Position numbers and translations under genes: made by a program
Notes under the pieces: generated by a model
The model's input: only the letters and a program-made list of their open reading frames with translations
Told to the model about the DNA's origin: nothing
Database searches by the model: none
In this document: positions 16,101 through 29,762 of the stretch, in pieces
How the letters are laid out: every line of letters begins with the position of its first letter
Numbering within the stretch: position 1 is the stretch's first letter
NCBI GenBank assembly: GCA_016946835.1
Contig: JACVTC010000123.1
Location: 210,001-274,000, forward strand
From: Neocallimastix lanati (nom. inval.)
Lineage: Eukaryota > Neocallimastigomycota > Neocallimastigomycetes > Neocallimastigales > Neocallimastigaceae
Length of the DNA: 64,000 bases
Direction: 5' to 3'

Positions 16101-17011
16101 ATAGTGTAATAATTATTAAATATATATACATTTTTTTTAAAAAAAAAAATGGAAAAAAATGCATAATTTGTAATAAAAAGTTATTATATATTATTTTATA
16201 AGAAATACATTAATTATTTAATAATTTTATTTAGAGAACACATAAAACAACGAAATGTAAATAGATAAATAAATGATTTTTGAAATACAAAATAGAAAAT
16301 ATATAATAAAAAAAAGATAATTTAATACAGGAAATATATATTTTTTTAAATCATTTGTATATGGAGAAATATAAAAAAACATTAATCAAGCATTAAAATA
16401 TTTATTGATATCAAATAAGAAATAGTAAAAAAATCTAATAATTTGAATTCAAAAAAATTTTTAAATAATTAATTTATTGATTAAATTTGAAAAATTAAAA
16501 AATATATAAAATCAAATATATTGTTTAATATATTAAAAATAGGGTTAATATATTAATAATACAATTTATTTAATATAATAAAAATATATAATATTTATAT
16601 AATATTTTTATTATTTTTATAATTATAAAACATATTTAAAATGGTATTATATATTATATATAATATATTTATGTATAAAGTATAATATAAATAGTACATA
16701 ATAATAAAATAGATTATAATGCAATAAATAAAGTTTATTATAGATATTTGTTATTTCTAAAGATGTTTTAAAGGAATTATAAAAAATTCTTATAAATTTA
16801 TATAATAAAATATAATATGACATAGTAAAAAATTTTATTATAGATGTTAATTAATTTTAATTATAAAATTATATATATATTTTTAGGAAAATATAATAAA
16901 TTTCACTTATAGATTACTATTTACGTAAAAAAAGTTAAATTTTTTTATCAAATATTTATAATAATCAAAAAAATTTTTTTTTTTTAGAATAAATTAATCT
17001 AATTATACATC

Positions 17012-20000
17012 ATGGTTACTCCACTTACTCCAATCGGTATGAACAATTTAAAAAATGCTACTAATCCAGTATCCTTAAGATTGTTCATTTTAAAGGATAA
17101 TGCTACTGAAATTTCATTCAACATTCCATTTGATCAATGGTCTGTTGCAGAAGAAGTTCGTGAACAATATCATATGCGTCAAAATTCTACTCTTGAAACT
17201 GGTGATACTAATATTCCACAAGAACAAAGAGAAATTGAACTTTTTATTGACTTCTTGGAATTTTGTTCTGCTTATGCTTATGGTCAAGGTCAAGGTCAAG
17301 GCCAAGAAATAGTTACTCAATATAGTGAATATGAATCTGTCGTTGCTGCTACTGATGATTCCCAAGGTTTATTAAAATTTATTACATGTGTTTTCTCTGA
17401 ATATTGTAATCGTTATTGCAAAACTAATAATATTCATGTTACTACTGCTTCTTACCCAAAGAAATTAAGACTTCATGCCATTCAAACTTATTATAAAATT
17501 CTTGATCTTTTAGTTACTGCTAATACTAATAATAATACTGTTGAATCTGCTTTAATTGAAAAGGAAAATTCTAGATCAAAGAAGTCAGCTTTATTCCAAG
17601 CTGTTGCTAAACATAAGGCATCTATCTTTGCCGTTTTTGGTGGTCAAGGTAGTGAAGATTACTTTAATGAAATTAAGGAAATTTACAGTACCTATGAAGT
17701 TATCATTAAATCTTATTTAGAAAGAATGTCTTGCATGTTAGAAGAATTAGCTTCAAAGCCAGAACTTTTACAATTCTTTCCAAAGGGTTTACATGTTTTA
17801 AAATGGTTAGAAGAACCAGAAACTTTACCAGATACTAAATATTTAGTTAATGCTCCAATTTCTTTACCATTAGTTGGTCTTTGTCAACTTTTACATTACT
17901 CTGTTTTATATAAAATTTTAGGAAAAACTCCAGATGAAATGAGAAGATGTTTTGTTGGTAAGTGATAAATATATATAATTATATATATGTTGAAGCATAA
18001 TTCATAGTATAAATATCAAATGATTTTTAATATATATATATATTCATATTTATATATTAAAAAAATATATTTTATATTATTTATTTTGATTATATAAAAA
18101 ATTATATATGATATTAATTAATTAATTAATTATTATTATTATTATATTCTATTATTAATAAAAATGTTTAATTATTTTGTAAATTTATTTAATTTTTATT
18201 ATTTATTTATTTATATATGTATGTATACGTTTATATCTTTATATATTTTAATTTTATAATCATTTAGGTACCACTGGTCACTCCCAAGGTATTATTTCAT
18301 CTGTTGTTGTTTCATCCTCTGGAACTGAAGAAGAATTTATTGAAAATTCTCAAAAGGCTTTATCTTTATTATTCTGGATTGGTGTTAGATCTCAAATGGC
18401 TTATCCAGAAACCACTATTAACCCAAAGATTCTTCAAGATTCACTTAATAATGATGAAGGTGAACCAACTCCAATGATTTCTTTCGCTAATTTCCCAGTT
18501 AATAAGATCGTTGAACATATTAAGGCTACTAACCAACATCTACCAGAAGATAGAAAGATTCACATTTCTTTATACAATGGTCCACGTAGTATTGTTTGTT
18601 CTGGTCATCCACAAAGTTTATATGGTTTAAATGTTACTCTTCGTAAATTAAGAGCTCAACCAAATATTGATCAAAACAGAATTCCATACAGTCAAAGAAA
18701 GATTCGTTTCAGTAGTCGTTTCCTTCCAATTTCTGTTCCATTCCATTGTGATTACTTAAAGGATGTTAATGATATTATTATGAAGGATGTTGAACGTGAT
18801 CATTTAATTCTTGGTAAGGGTGAATTAGTTATTCCAATTTTATCTACTGAGACTGGTGAAGATTTAAGAGGTCATCCACAATTTACTTATGAATTAATTA
18901 AACAAATTTGTACTTTACCTGTTCATTGGGAAAAGGCTACCTCTGTTACTAATGCTACTCATGTATTAGAATTTGGTCCTTCTGGTGCTGGTGTTGGTTT
19001 ATTAACCCACAGAAATAAGATTGGTACCGGTATTCAAATTATTCTTGCTAACAGTTTAGAATCTACTGAAAAAGAAGTTTTAAGTAAGGATTCTTTATTC
19101 AATAGAGATCCATCTTCTGTTAAGTACTCTATGAATTGGGAAAAATTATTCGCACCAAAATTAGTTAAATCTGCTAATAATGGTAAGATTTACGTTGAAA
19201 CTCGTTTCAGTCGTTTACTTGGTAAATCACCACTTATGGTTGGTGGTATGACTCCAACTACTGCTAATGAAAACCTTGTTAGTGCTTGTATTAATGCTGG
19301 TTATCATATTGAATTGGCTGGTGGTGGTCAACACTCTACTCAAATGATTCGTGATCGTATTAAGAAGATTATGTCAAAGGTTCCTTCTGGTGAAGGTATT
19401 ACTATGAATATTATGTTCTTAAATGCCTTCCAATGGGGTTTCCAATATCCATTAGTTCAAGAAATGAGAAAGGAAGGTGTTCCACTTGATGGTTTATGTA
19501 TTGCTGCTGGTGTTCCAAGTCTTGATGTTGCTAATGAAATTCTTGGTAATTTAAAGGCCTGTGGAATTAAACATGTTGCTTTCAAACCAGGTAGTGTATC
19601 TGCTATTCAACAAGTTATTGCTATTGCTAAGCAAAATCCAGATATGCCAATTATTATGCAATGGACTGGTGGTCGTGCTGGTGGTCACCACTCTTTCGAA
19701 GATTTCCATCAACCAATTATTGATACTTATGCTTCTATTCGTCGTCAACCAAATATTATTATTGTTGTTGGTAGTGGTTTTGGTGATGCTGAAGGTACCC
19801 TTCCATACTTAACTGGTGAATGGGCTCGTAAGTTTGGTTATCCACCAATGCCATTTGATGGTATTTTATTCGGTAGTAGAATTTTAGTTGCTGCTGAAGC
19901 TGGTACCAGTGAAGAAGTTAAGAAGTTATTAGTTAAATCTGAAGGTATTGAAAATGAAAAGGAATGGGAAAACACCTACAAGGGTCCAACTGGTGGTGTT

Positions 20001-23000
20001 ATTACTGTTAAGTCTGAATTAGGCGAACCAATTCACAAGTTAGCTACTCGTGGTGTCTTGTTATGGAAGGAATTAGATGAAACTATTTTCAATCTTCCAC
20101 CAGAAAAGCAATTACCAGCTTTACTTGCTCGTAAGGAATATATCGTTCACCGTCTCAATAAGGATTACCAAAAGGTCTGGTTCCCAAAGAAGTACGATGC
20201 CGAAGATCCAGAAAAGGTTGTTGATCTTAAGGATATGACTTATTATGAAGTTTTACGTCGTATGCTTGAACTTATGTATCCAAATGGTCAATGGATTGAT
20301 GTTTCCTTAAGAATGATTTATGGTGATTTCTTCCACCGTGTTGAAGAACGTTTCTATAAGGCTTCTGAAGGAAAAGAATTTGTTTCCTTCCTTCAATCCT
20401 ATGAACAATTAGAAGAAGATCCAGTTGGTTTATTAGAAAAATTCATGGAAGAAAGAGTTCCAGAAGCTAGGGTTCAATTAATAAACAGTGATGATTTAAT
20501 GTACTTCTTGAACATCTGTAGTAGACGTGATATTAAGCCACCACCATTCATTCCAAATATGGATAAGCAATTCAAGTACTGGTTCAAGAAGGATAGTTTA
20601 TGGCAATCAGAACACTTAGAAGCTGTTGTTGGTCAAGATCCAGGTCGTGTTTGTGTTCTTCAAGGTCCAGTTGCTGTTAGACATTCTACTAAGGCTAATG
20701 AACCAATTAGCTCAATTCTTGATACCATTAATCAAGAACACATTAAACAATTGAAGGCTCGTTACTACCAAAACAGTGATACTGTTATTCCAGTTGTTGA
20801 CTACTTTGGTGGTGCTGAAATTCGTGATGTTCGTAGAAAGATTCGCGGTGTTTCTATTAAGAGTGTTAAGAATGATAACATCGTTAAAACTATGTTTGAA
20901 GTTACTGCCGAAAATAATGAAGATCTTCCAGATGAAAATGACTGGTATGATTTATTAGCTGGACAATACTATACCTGGTTACGTGCTCTCTTAGCTTCAA
21001 AGGTCTTTGTCAAGGATGATGATGGTTATTATCAGGATAATTGTGTTAGACGTATTCTTCGTCCAAAACCACATCACATTGTTGAAATTAGATCAATTAA
21101 TGATAATATTGAATCGCTTAGCATGTTTAATAAGCAAGGTGGAAATGAAGTGGTTAAGATTACCATTGATGATAAGAAACTCATTACTGTTTTAATGAAC
21201 GAATACTCCTTAAACACTAAACTTGTTCAACTTCCACTCTTATTCCAATACAAACCAGAACAAGGTTATGCTCCAATCCATGAAGTTATGGAAGGTAGAA
21301 ATGAACGTATTAAGCGTTTCTACTACGATTTATGGTTTGGCCTTGACAATGGTAAGTACACTTTTGAAGATGATTACAACCATGATCCAAGAGAACCATT
21401 TGTCAGTGTTAGTGAACCAATTACTAGACAACAAATTACCGATTTCGTCAACATTATTGGTAATCGTGCTGAATCTTACACTGACCGTGGTCAAAAGGTC
21501 TTATTTGCTCCAATGGATTTCGCTATTGTTGTTGGTTGGCAGAGTATTATCCGTGCTATCTTCCCAAAATTCATCAATGCCGATTTATTAAAGTTGGTTC
21601 ATTTAACTAACGGATTCCGTATGATTGATAATGAATCTGGTTTAAAGGAAGGTGATATTGTTAAGACTGAATCTCGTATTATTAGTGTTATTAATGATGA
21701 AACTGGTAAGATTGTTGAAGTTAAGGGTGTCTTAAAGCGTGATGAAAAGCCATTTATGGAAGTTATTTCTAAGTTCTTCTACCGTGGTGTCTTTTCCGAT
21801 TACGATTCTACCTTCAAGAATGTTGAAGAAAAGGCTTATCATGTTACCTTAAAGAATAAGAAGGATGTTCATATTCTTGAATCTCTTGATTGGTTCAAGA
21901 TGACCACTGATGACGAACAATTGGCTCTTACTCAAGGTGATCAATTACTCTTTGAATTGAATAGTGAATACACTTTCAAGACAAGTGATGTTTACAGTAG
22001 GGTGAAGACTTTCGGTACTGTTAAAAAGTTATTATCTACTAAGGTTTATGTTGATGTTGCCAAGGTTGACTATTTATATGATAAACCAGATGGTTCTTGT
22101 GGTAACCCAGTTATTGACTTTTTAGAAAGAAATGGTAAGGTTCAAGATACTCCAGTCTACTTTGAAAATGGTGGTTACAGTATTATGCCAAAGGGTAAGG
22201 GAATTTCTAGTGTTGTTAACACTCACTCCTCTAACATTGGATACTCCCGTGTCTCCGGTGATGTTAATCCAATTCATACTAACCCATACTTTGCTCAATT
22301 AGCTGATCTTCCAGGTAACATTACTCACGGTATGTGGACTAGTGCCTCTACTCGTAAGTTTGTTGAAACCTTTGCTGCTGAAAACCATCCACATCGTGTT
22401 ACCTCTTATGAAGTTAAATTCTTAGATATGGTCTTCCCAGGTGATCGTTTAGAAACCAAGCTTTTCCATACTGGTATGGCTAATGGTAAGAAAATTATTC
22501 AATGTAAGACGATCAACCAAGATGGTAAGGTGGTTCTTGAAGGTACTGCTGAAGTTGAACAACCTATTACTGCTTATGTCTTCACTGGTCAAGGTGCTCA
22601 AGAAGTAGGTATGGGTATGGACTTGTATGAAAAGTCACCAGTAGCTAGAGAAATTTGGGATCGTGCTGATGCTCACTTGATGGAAAATTATGGTTTCTCT
22701 ATTATTGATATTGTTAAGAATAATCCAACTGAAATTACTATCTACTTTGGTAATGTTAAGGGTCAACAAATTCGTAAGAATTATCAACAGATGACTTATG
22801 AACATGTTAATTCTGATGGTGTTGTTGAAAGTCTTTCACTCTTCCCAGAAATTGATGACGACAGTGTTTCCTACACCTTCCGTCACATTGGAGGTTTATT
22901 ATCGGCTACTCAATTCACACAACCATCCCTTGTTTTAATGGAAAAGGCTGCTTTTGAAGAAATGAGATCTCGTGGTTTCATTCAACAAAACAGTGCTTTT

Positions 23001-26000
23001 GCTGGTCATAGTTTAGGTGAATATGCTGCCTTAACTGCTATTGGTGATGTCTTAAGTATTGAAACGTTGGTTGATGTCGTTTTCTATCGTGGTATGACTA
23101 TGCAAAGAGCCGTTCAACGTGATTCTAAGGGTCGTTCCGATTATGCTATGTGCGCCGTTAATCCAACTCGTGTTAGCCGTACTTTCAACGAAAGTGCCTT
23201 ACAATATCTTGTTGCTAACATTAAGAAGGTTACTGAAGGTTTAATTGAAATTGTAAACTACAATGTTGATAACTGGCAATATGTTGTTTCTGGTGATCTT
23301 ATTTCCTTACAAGTTCTTACTCTTGTCTTAAACTACTTAAAGGCTGAAAAGATTGATTTAACTGTTTTATTGAACACTCTTTCTGTTGAAGAAGTTCAAA
23401 AGCAAGTTAATGAAATTATTAGTACTTCCTTTGAAAAGGCTAAGGAACAAAAGAAAAAGCATGGCTATATTAAATTAGAACGTGGTGCTGCTTCTATTCC
23501 ATTACGTGGTATTGATGTTCCATTCCACTCTAGTTTCTTATTAAGAGGTGTTGCTCCATTCCGTCAATACTTGATGAGTAAGTTTGATCCAAACTTGATT
23601 GACGTTAACCGTTTAATCGGTAATTATATTCCAAACTTAACTGCTGAACCATTCTCTCTTAAGAAGGAATTCATTGAAAATATTTATGCTAAAACTAATT
23701 CTTCTCGTATTAAGAATGTCTTAAAGGGTTGGACTGATGATAAATACGCTTCTCCACGTCTTCAACAAAAATTGGGTTACATTCTTTTAATTGAATTATT
23801 AGCTTACCAATTTGCTAGTGCTGTCAGATGGATTGAAACTCAAGATAGATTATTCGTTGATATTGGTGTTGAACGTTTAATTGAAATTGGTCCAGGTCCA
23901 ACACTTTCTGGTATGGCTCAAAAGACCTTAAAGTTTAAGTATGAATACTATGATGATGCTACCAGTTATCGTCGTGAAATTCTTTCTTACTCTAAGAACT
24001 ATAAGGAAATCTTTTATGACTTTGAAGATGAATCTGATCCAGAAGTTTCTGAAGAAACTTCTGCTCCTGCCGCTCCAGTTGCTGCCGCTGCAGTTCCAGT
24101 TCCAGCTCCAGCTCCAGTTCCAGTTGCTGCTCCAGTTGTTGCTGCTGGTAGTGTTGCTGATGAAGATATTCAAGTTAAACATTTAATTAACATTCTTATT
24201 GCTCAAAAGTTAAAGAAGAAGGCTAATGAAGTTCCAATGACTAGTACTATTAAGGAATTAGTTGGTGGTAAGTCTACTCTTCAAAATGAAGTTTTAGGTG
24301 ATTTACAAAAGGAATTCGGAAGCAGTAATGTTCCAGATAAGTCTGAAGAATTACCATTAAATGAATTAGCTAGTCAAATTGGTACTGGTTCTGTTGCTCT
24401 CGGTAAATACAGTCAAACTTTAGTTAATAAACTTATTAGTGCTAAGATGGCTGCTGGTTTCACTAAATCTAAAATTAGTGGTTATCTTTCTCAAAAGTAC
24501 GGTTTAGGTCCAAAGAGAACTGATGCCTTATTATTATTCGGTTTAACGGATGAACCATCCGCTCGTTTCGGTAGTGAAGATGAAGCTAAGGCTTGGTTAG
24601 ATAAGATTGCCACTGGTTATTCTGCTTTTGTTGGTGTTGGTCTTTCTTCTGGTGCTCCAGCTGCTGTTGCTCCAATGGCTATGGCTGTAGCCGCTGCTCC
24701 AGTTGCTGCTGGTGCTGCTAGTGTTGCTGATGAAGATATTCAAGTTAAGCACTTAATTAACATTCTTATTGCTCAAAAGTTAAAGAAGAAGGCTAATGAA
24801 GTTCCAATGACTAGTACTATTAAGGAATTAGTTGGTGGTAAGTCTACTCTTCAAAATGAAGTTTTAGGTGACTTACAAAAGGAATTCGGAAGTAATAATG
24901 TTCCAGATAAGTCTGAAGAATTACCATTAAATGAATTAGCTAGTCAAATTGGTTCTGGTTCGGTTGCTCTCGGTAAATACAGTCAAACTTTGGTTAACAA
25001 ACTTGTTAGTGCTAAGATGGCTGCTGGTTTCACAAAATCTAAGATTCAAGAATATCTTTCTCAAAAGTACGGTTTAGGTCCAAAGAGAACTGATGCCTTA
25101 TTATTATTCGGTTTAACGGATGAACCATCCGCTCGTTTCGGTAGTGATGTTGAAGCTAAGGCTTGGTTAGATAAGATTGCTCCAATGTACTTCAGTTTTG
25201 TTGGTGTTTCTGCTGGTGCTGCTCCAGCTGCTGGTGCGGCTGCCGGTGTCCCAATGATGGCAGCTCCAGTTAATGCTGGTGCTATTGCTGAAGCTACTAG
25301 AAAGTATGATCAATTGATTAAGGAACAACTTGATATTTTCTTAAACTATCTTGATATTGATCCACGTGAAGGTTTCAATCTCTATGAAGATGAATTAAAT
25401 AATGCTGCTAAGTTACGTGCTGAACTTGACCTCTGGATGAATGAACATGGTGATGAATATGCTCAAGGTATTAAGCCAATCTTTGATCCATTAAAGGTTA
25501 GAAAGTACGATTCCTACTGGAATTGGGTCCATCAAGAATCATTAATTCTTTACTACGATATCTTGTATGGTAGATTAGCTGTTGTTGACAGAAAGGTTAC
25601 CAGTCAATGTATTCATGTTATGAACAGAGCTGATCCACATCTTATTGATCACTATGCCTATAGAATTAGTGTTACTGATCCAAAGAAGGGTCCAACCTAT
25701 GAATTAGCTAAGGAATTTGCTCAAATTCTTATGGAAAACTGTACTGAAGCGATGAGTGAAAATCCAGTTTACAAGGATGTTGATATTCCAACTATGCCAC
25801 AAACTACGGTTACTGAAAGTGGTGAAATTAAGTATGCTGAAGTTCCACGTCCAGGAATTAGAAAGATGGAATCTTACATTAAGTTAATGCAAGCTGGTAG
25901 TAGAATTACTAGAATTCCAACAAAGCATTCTAACCGTTCTATTCGTTTCACTGGTGGTAACAATAAGACCAGAGTCAAGTCTAAGAAGGTTCCATTCCTC

Positions 26001-29000
26001 TTCCTTAAGGATCCAAAAACCGGAGAATATGATGAAAAGTTAACCAAGGTCTACTACAAGTCTCTTTACGCCATGGCTAATGATGGTATTAGCTTTAAGA
26101 ACAAGTATGTTTTAATCACTGGTTGTGGTCGTAACTCCATTGGTTCCCAAATTATTAAGGGATTATTAAATGGTGGTGCTAAGATTATTGCTACTACTTC
26201 CAGATTCAGTAAGGCAACCATGCAATACTACCGTCAACTCTATGAAGATCATGGTTCTAAGGGATCTTGCTTAATTGTTGTTCCATTCAATGCCGCTTCT
26301 GTTGAAGATGTTAATCGCTTAATCGATTACATTTACTCTAAGGATCCAAAGAATGGTTTAGGATGGGATCTTGATTACGTTATTCCATTCGCTGCCATCT
26401 CCGAAAATGGTAGAACTTTAGAAAACATTGACAGTAGAAGTGAATTAGCTCATAGAATTATGCTTACTAACTTATTAAGAATGTTAGGTAAGATTGTTAG
26501 CCAGAAGGAGGCTCACAAGTATGATACTCGTCCAGCTCAATGTATTCTTCCAATGTCTCCAAACCATGGTACCTTCGGTGGTGATGGTCTCTACTCTGAA
26601 TCCAAGATTGCTCTTGAAACCCTCTTCAACCGTTGGCATTCAGAAGGATGGGGAGGTTACCTTACCGTTGCTGGTGCCGTCATTGGTTGGACCAGAGGTA
26701 CTGGTTTAATGAATAGTAATAACCTTGTTGCTGAAGGTATTGAAATGTTTGGTGTTCACACTTTCAGTACTCATGAAATGGCCTTCAACCTTATTGGTTT
26801 AATGCACAGTGACATTTGTAAGCTCTGTCTTAAGAACCCAGTCTTTGCTGATCTTAATGGTGGTCTTCAATTCATTGATAACTTGAATAGTAACATTAAC
26901 ATGATTCGTACCATCTTAAATGAAACCTCTGAAATTAGACGTTCTATTAAGAACGAAAAGGAATTGGAGAAGAACATTACTCTCGGTAAGCTTCTTGAAA
27001 AGGAAAAGAAATTGGTATTGAAGCCACGTGCTAACTTAAAGTTCTCCTTCCCAAAGGTCAAGCCATTTGAAGAATTAAAGAAGTTAGATTACTTACGTGG
27101 TATGATCGATTTAGATCGTACTGTTGTTGTTACTGGTTATGGTGAAGTTGGTCCATACGGTAACTCACGTACTCGTTGGGAAATGGAAGCCTATGGTAAA
27201 TTCTCTCTTGAAGGTTGTATTGAAATGGCCTGGATTATGGGTATGATCAAGTATGCTAAGAACAAGAAGACAAAGAATGGTAAACTCTATTCTGGATGGG
27301 TTGATGCTGAAACCGGTGAACCAGTTCAAGATTACGAAGTTAAGGCAAAGTACGAACAAAGAATCTTAGAACACACTGGTATCCGTTTCATCGAACCAGA
27401 ACTCTTTGATGGCTATGATCCAAATAAAAAGAACTTCTACCAAGAAGTTGCTATCGATCATGACTTACCAGGATTCGAATGTAGTAAGGATGAAGCCGAA
27501 CAATTCAAGAAGAAGCATGGAGATCGTGTTGATATCTTTGAAAATGGTGAATCTGGTCAATGGATTGTTAAGATTAAGAAGGGATCTACCATTTACATTC
27601 CAAAGGCTCTTCAATTTGATAGAACTGTTGCTGGTCAAATTCCAACTGGTTGGAAGCCAGAAACCTATGGTATTCCAAAGAGTATTATTGATCAAGTTGA
27701 TCCAATTACCCTTTATGTTATTGTTGCTACTGTTGAAGCTTTAGTTAGCTCTGGTATTACTGATCCATACGAATTTTACGAATATGTTCATGTTTCTGAA
27801 GTTGGAAACTGTTCTGGTGGTGGTGTTGGTGGTATGGTATCCAACCGTAAGCAATACTTTGAACGTCTCTTTGAAAAGCCAGTTCAAAATGATATTCTTC
27901 AAGAATGCTTCATCAACACTATGCCAGCTTGGATTAATTTATTATTACTTTCTTCTTCTGGTCCAATTAAGACACCAGTTGGTGCTTGTGCTACTGCCGT
28001 TGAATCTGTTGAAATTGGTTTAGAAACTATCTTAAGTGGAAAGGCTAAGATTGTTATTGTTGGTGGTTACGATGACTTCCAAGAAGAAGGTTCCTATGAA
28101 TTTGCTAACATGAAGGCTACCAGTAACTCCTTAGAAGAATTAGCTCATGGACGTGATCCATCTGAAATGTCTCGTCCAGCTACTACTACTAGAGGTGGTT
28201 TCATGGAATCTCAAGGTGCCGGTCATGAAATTTTGATGACAGCTTCTCTTGCTATTAAGATGGGTGTTCCAATCTACGGTATTATTGCTCATACTTCCAC
28301 TGCTACGGATAAGGAAGGACGTTCTGTTCCAGCTCCAGGTCAAGGTATCTTAACTACTGCTCGTGAAGCTCATGCCACCTACAACCCATTATTAGACTTT
28401 AAGTACCGTGCTCGTCAATTGAAATTCCGTCGTAAGCAAATTAAGTTATGGATTGAAAATGAATTAGAATTATTAAGAGAAGAAGTGGATGCTAAGGAAA
28501 ATAAGGATGATGAACAGTTCACAAAGTATATTAAGGAAAGAACTGCTTACATTAACAAGGAAGCTAAGCGTCAAGAAAAGGAAGCTCTTCGTACCTATGG
28601 TAATGAATTCTACAAGAATGATCCAACAATTTCTCCATTAAGAGGTGCTCTTGCCGTTTTCGGCTTAACTATTGATGATATTGAGGCATTATCTTTCCAT
28701 GGTACTGGTACAAAGGCTAATGATACTAATGAATCCGAAGTCATTAACAAGCAATTCAAACATCTTGGTCGTAGTAAGGGTAATGTTTGTCCAGCCATCA
28801 TGCAAAAGTACTTAACTGGTCATCCAAAGGGTGCTGCCGCTTCTTGGATGCTTAACGGTATGCTTCAAGTCATCGAAACTGGTATCATTCCAGGTAACCG
28901 TAATGCCGATAATATTGAAGAAAAGCTTCGTAAATTCGAATACATCTACTTCCCATCTCGTTCCATTCATACAGATGGTATTAAGGCTGGTTTATTAAAG

Positions 29001-29762
29001 TCTTTCGGTTTCGGTCAAGTTGGTGGTGAAGTTTTAGTTATTTCTCCAGATTACGTTTTATCTAGTCTTACAAAGGAAGAATATGACGTCTACTGTAAGA
29101 AGAGAGAAGTTCGTCAACAAGCTATGTATAGATACTTACATGAATCTATGACTGAAAATGCTGACTTTGTTCAAGTTAAGGATCATCCACCATACGATGA
29201 TACAAACGAATCTAGTGTCTACTTAGATCCATTAGCTAGAGCTTCCTATGATAAGAAGGAAGGTACTTGGAAGTTCAGTGGTAAACGTGAAAACTATTCT
29301 GATATTTCTGAGAAGGAAGCTAAAAAGATTAAACAAATTCTTCTTTCTGATGCTATAAAGAATAAAAGTGGTAGTAATGATAATAATGGAATTGGTGTTG
29401 ATATTGAATTAGTTACCGAGGTTCCAATTACCAATGAAAACTTCCTTGAAAGAAATTTCACTAAGGAAGAAATTAAGTACTGTATGAGTAGACCAGATCC
29501 ACAATCTAGCTTTGCTGGTAGATGGAGTGCTAAGGAAGCTGTTATTAAGGCAGTATCTTCTCGTGCTACTTCTAAGGTTTGGACTAAAGGTGAAGCTGCC
29601 CCACTTATTGATATTGAAATTTTACCTGGTGAATCAGGTGCCCCAGTGGTTAAATTTTATAATGATGCTGAAAAAGCTGTTAAAGATGCTGGTATTAACA
29701 ATGTTAAAGTTACTATTTCTCATTCTGGTGGTTTCTCTTGTGCTATGGCTATGGCTGAATAA
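17012..29762 (+). CDS. Single-chain fungal type I fatty acid synthase (beta-alpha fusion) with tandem ACP domains
   Basis: Exons 17012-17957 and 18268-29762 join in phase 1 (GGT Gly316 is split) to give 4146 aa. The enzyme makes acyl-CoA from acetyl-CoA, malonyl-CoA and NADPH in the cytosol. Domains in order: acetyltransferase (GHSQG, Ser321); FMN enoyl reductase from about residue 620 (PLMVGGMTPTT, GGRAGGHHSFEDF); hot-dog dehydratase (SGDVNPIH, about 1643-1650); malonyl/palmitoyl transferase (FTGQGAQ; GHSLGEYAA, Ser1897); Ala/Pro linker about 2248-2277; ACP1 (LVGGKSTLQNE, Ser2318); ACP2 (Ser2508); ketoreductase (TGCGRNSIG; Tyr3091 and Lys3095 of YxxxK); ketosynthase (Cys3556, His3793 in FHGTGT, His3834 in GHPKGA); C-terminal phosphopantetheine transferase (GVDIELV, FAGRWSAKEA). 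All visible catalytic residues are present. There is no thioesterase, as expected for release by MPT. Yeast carries these domains on two genes. Codon use is strongly biased (GGT, GCT, AAG, CCA), as in highly expressed genes. Confidence 0.97.
17958..18267 (+). other. Spliceosomal intron of the fatty acid synthase gene
   Basis: A 310-nt AT-rich intron with donor GTAAGT and acceptor ATTTAG. An in-frame TGA lies just after the donor, so an unspliced transcript would encode only 317 aa ending before the acetyltransferase nucleophile. Removing it rebuilds the expected FVGTTGHSQG active-site sequence, which confirms the junction. Confidence 0.97.
24150..25190 (+). repeat. Tandem duplication encoding two acyl carrier protein domains
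   Basis: Two copies of about 470 bp start at 24150 and 24720, a period of 570 bp or 190 codons. By eye they differ at about 20 of 470 positions, roughly half of them synonymous. Both encode VADEDIQVKHLINILIAQ..., the GGKST pantetheine-attachment site and the structural extension typical of fungal ACP. They are separated by an Ala/Pro/Met-rich linker of about 30 residues (APAAVAPMAMAVAAAPVAAG). The most divergent spot is four codons around 24475-24482 (SGYLS against QEYLS). Confidence 0.96.

Larger units (their letters stand above)
7720..17011. other. 9.3 kb AT desert upstream of the fatty acid synthase
   Basis: I see no gene here. Contents are (AT)n near 8709, an (ATA)n microsatellite at about 9299-9362, a 52-nt T run at 10907-10958, a palindrome and direct repeat at 12622-12730, an 18-bp inverted repeat at 13136-13191, and an (AAAAT)n tract at about 13490-13590. 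Short open frames at 11564-11758 and 14554-14754 are Phe/Ile/Tyr-rich translations of AT repeats. A TTTTTTTAG followed by AATAAATT just before the FAS start (about 16977-16987) could be the acceptor of a 5' UTR intron, but this is speculative. Confidence 0.65.
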
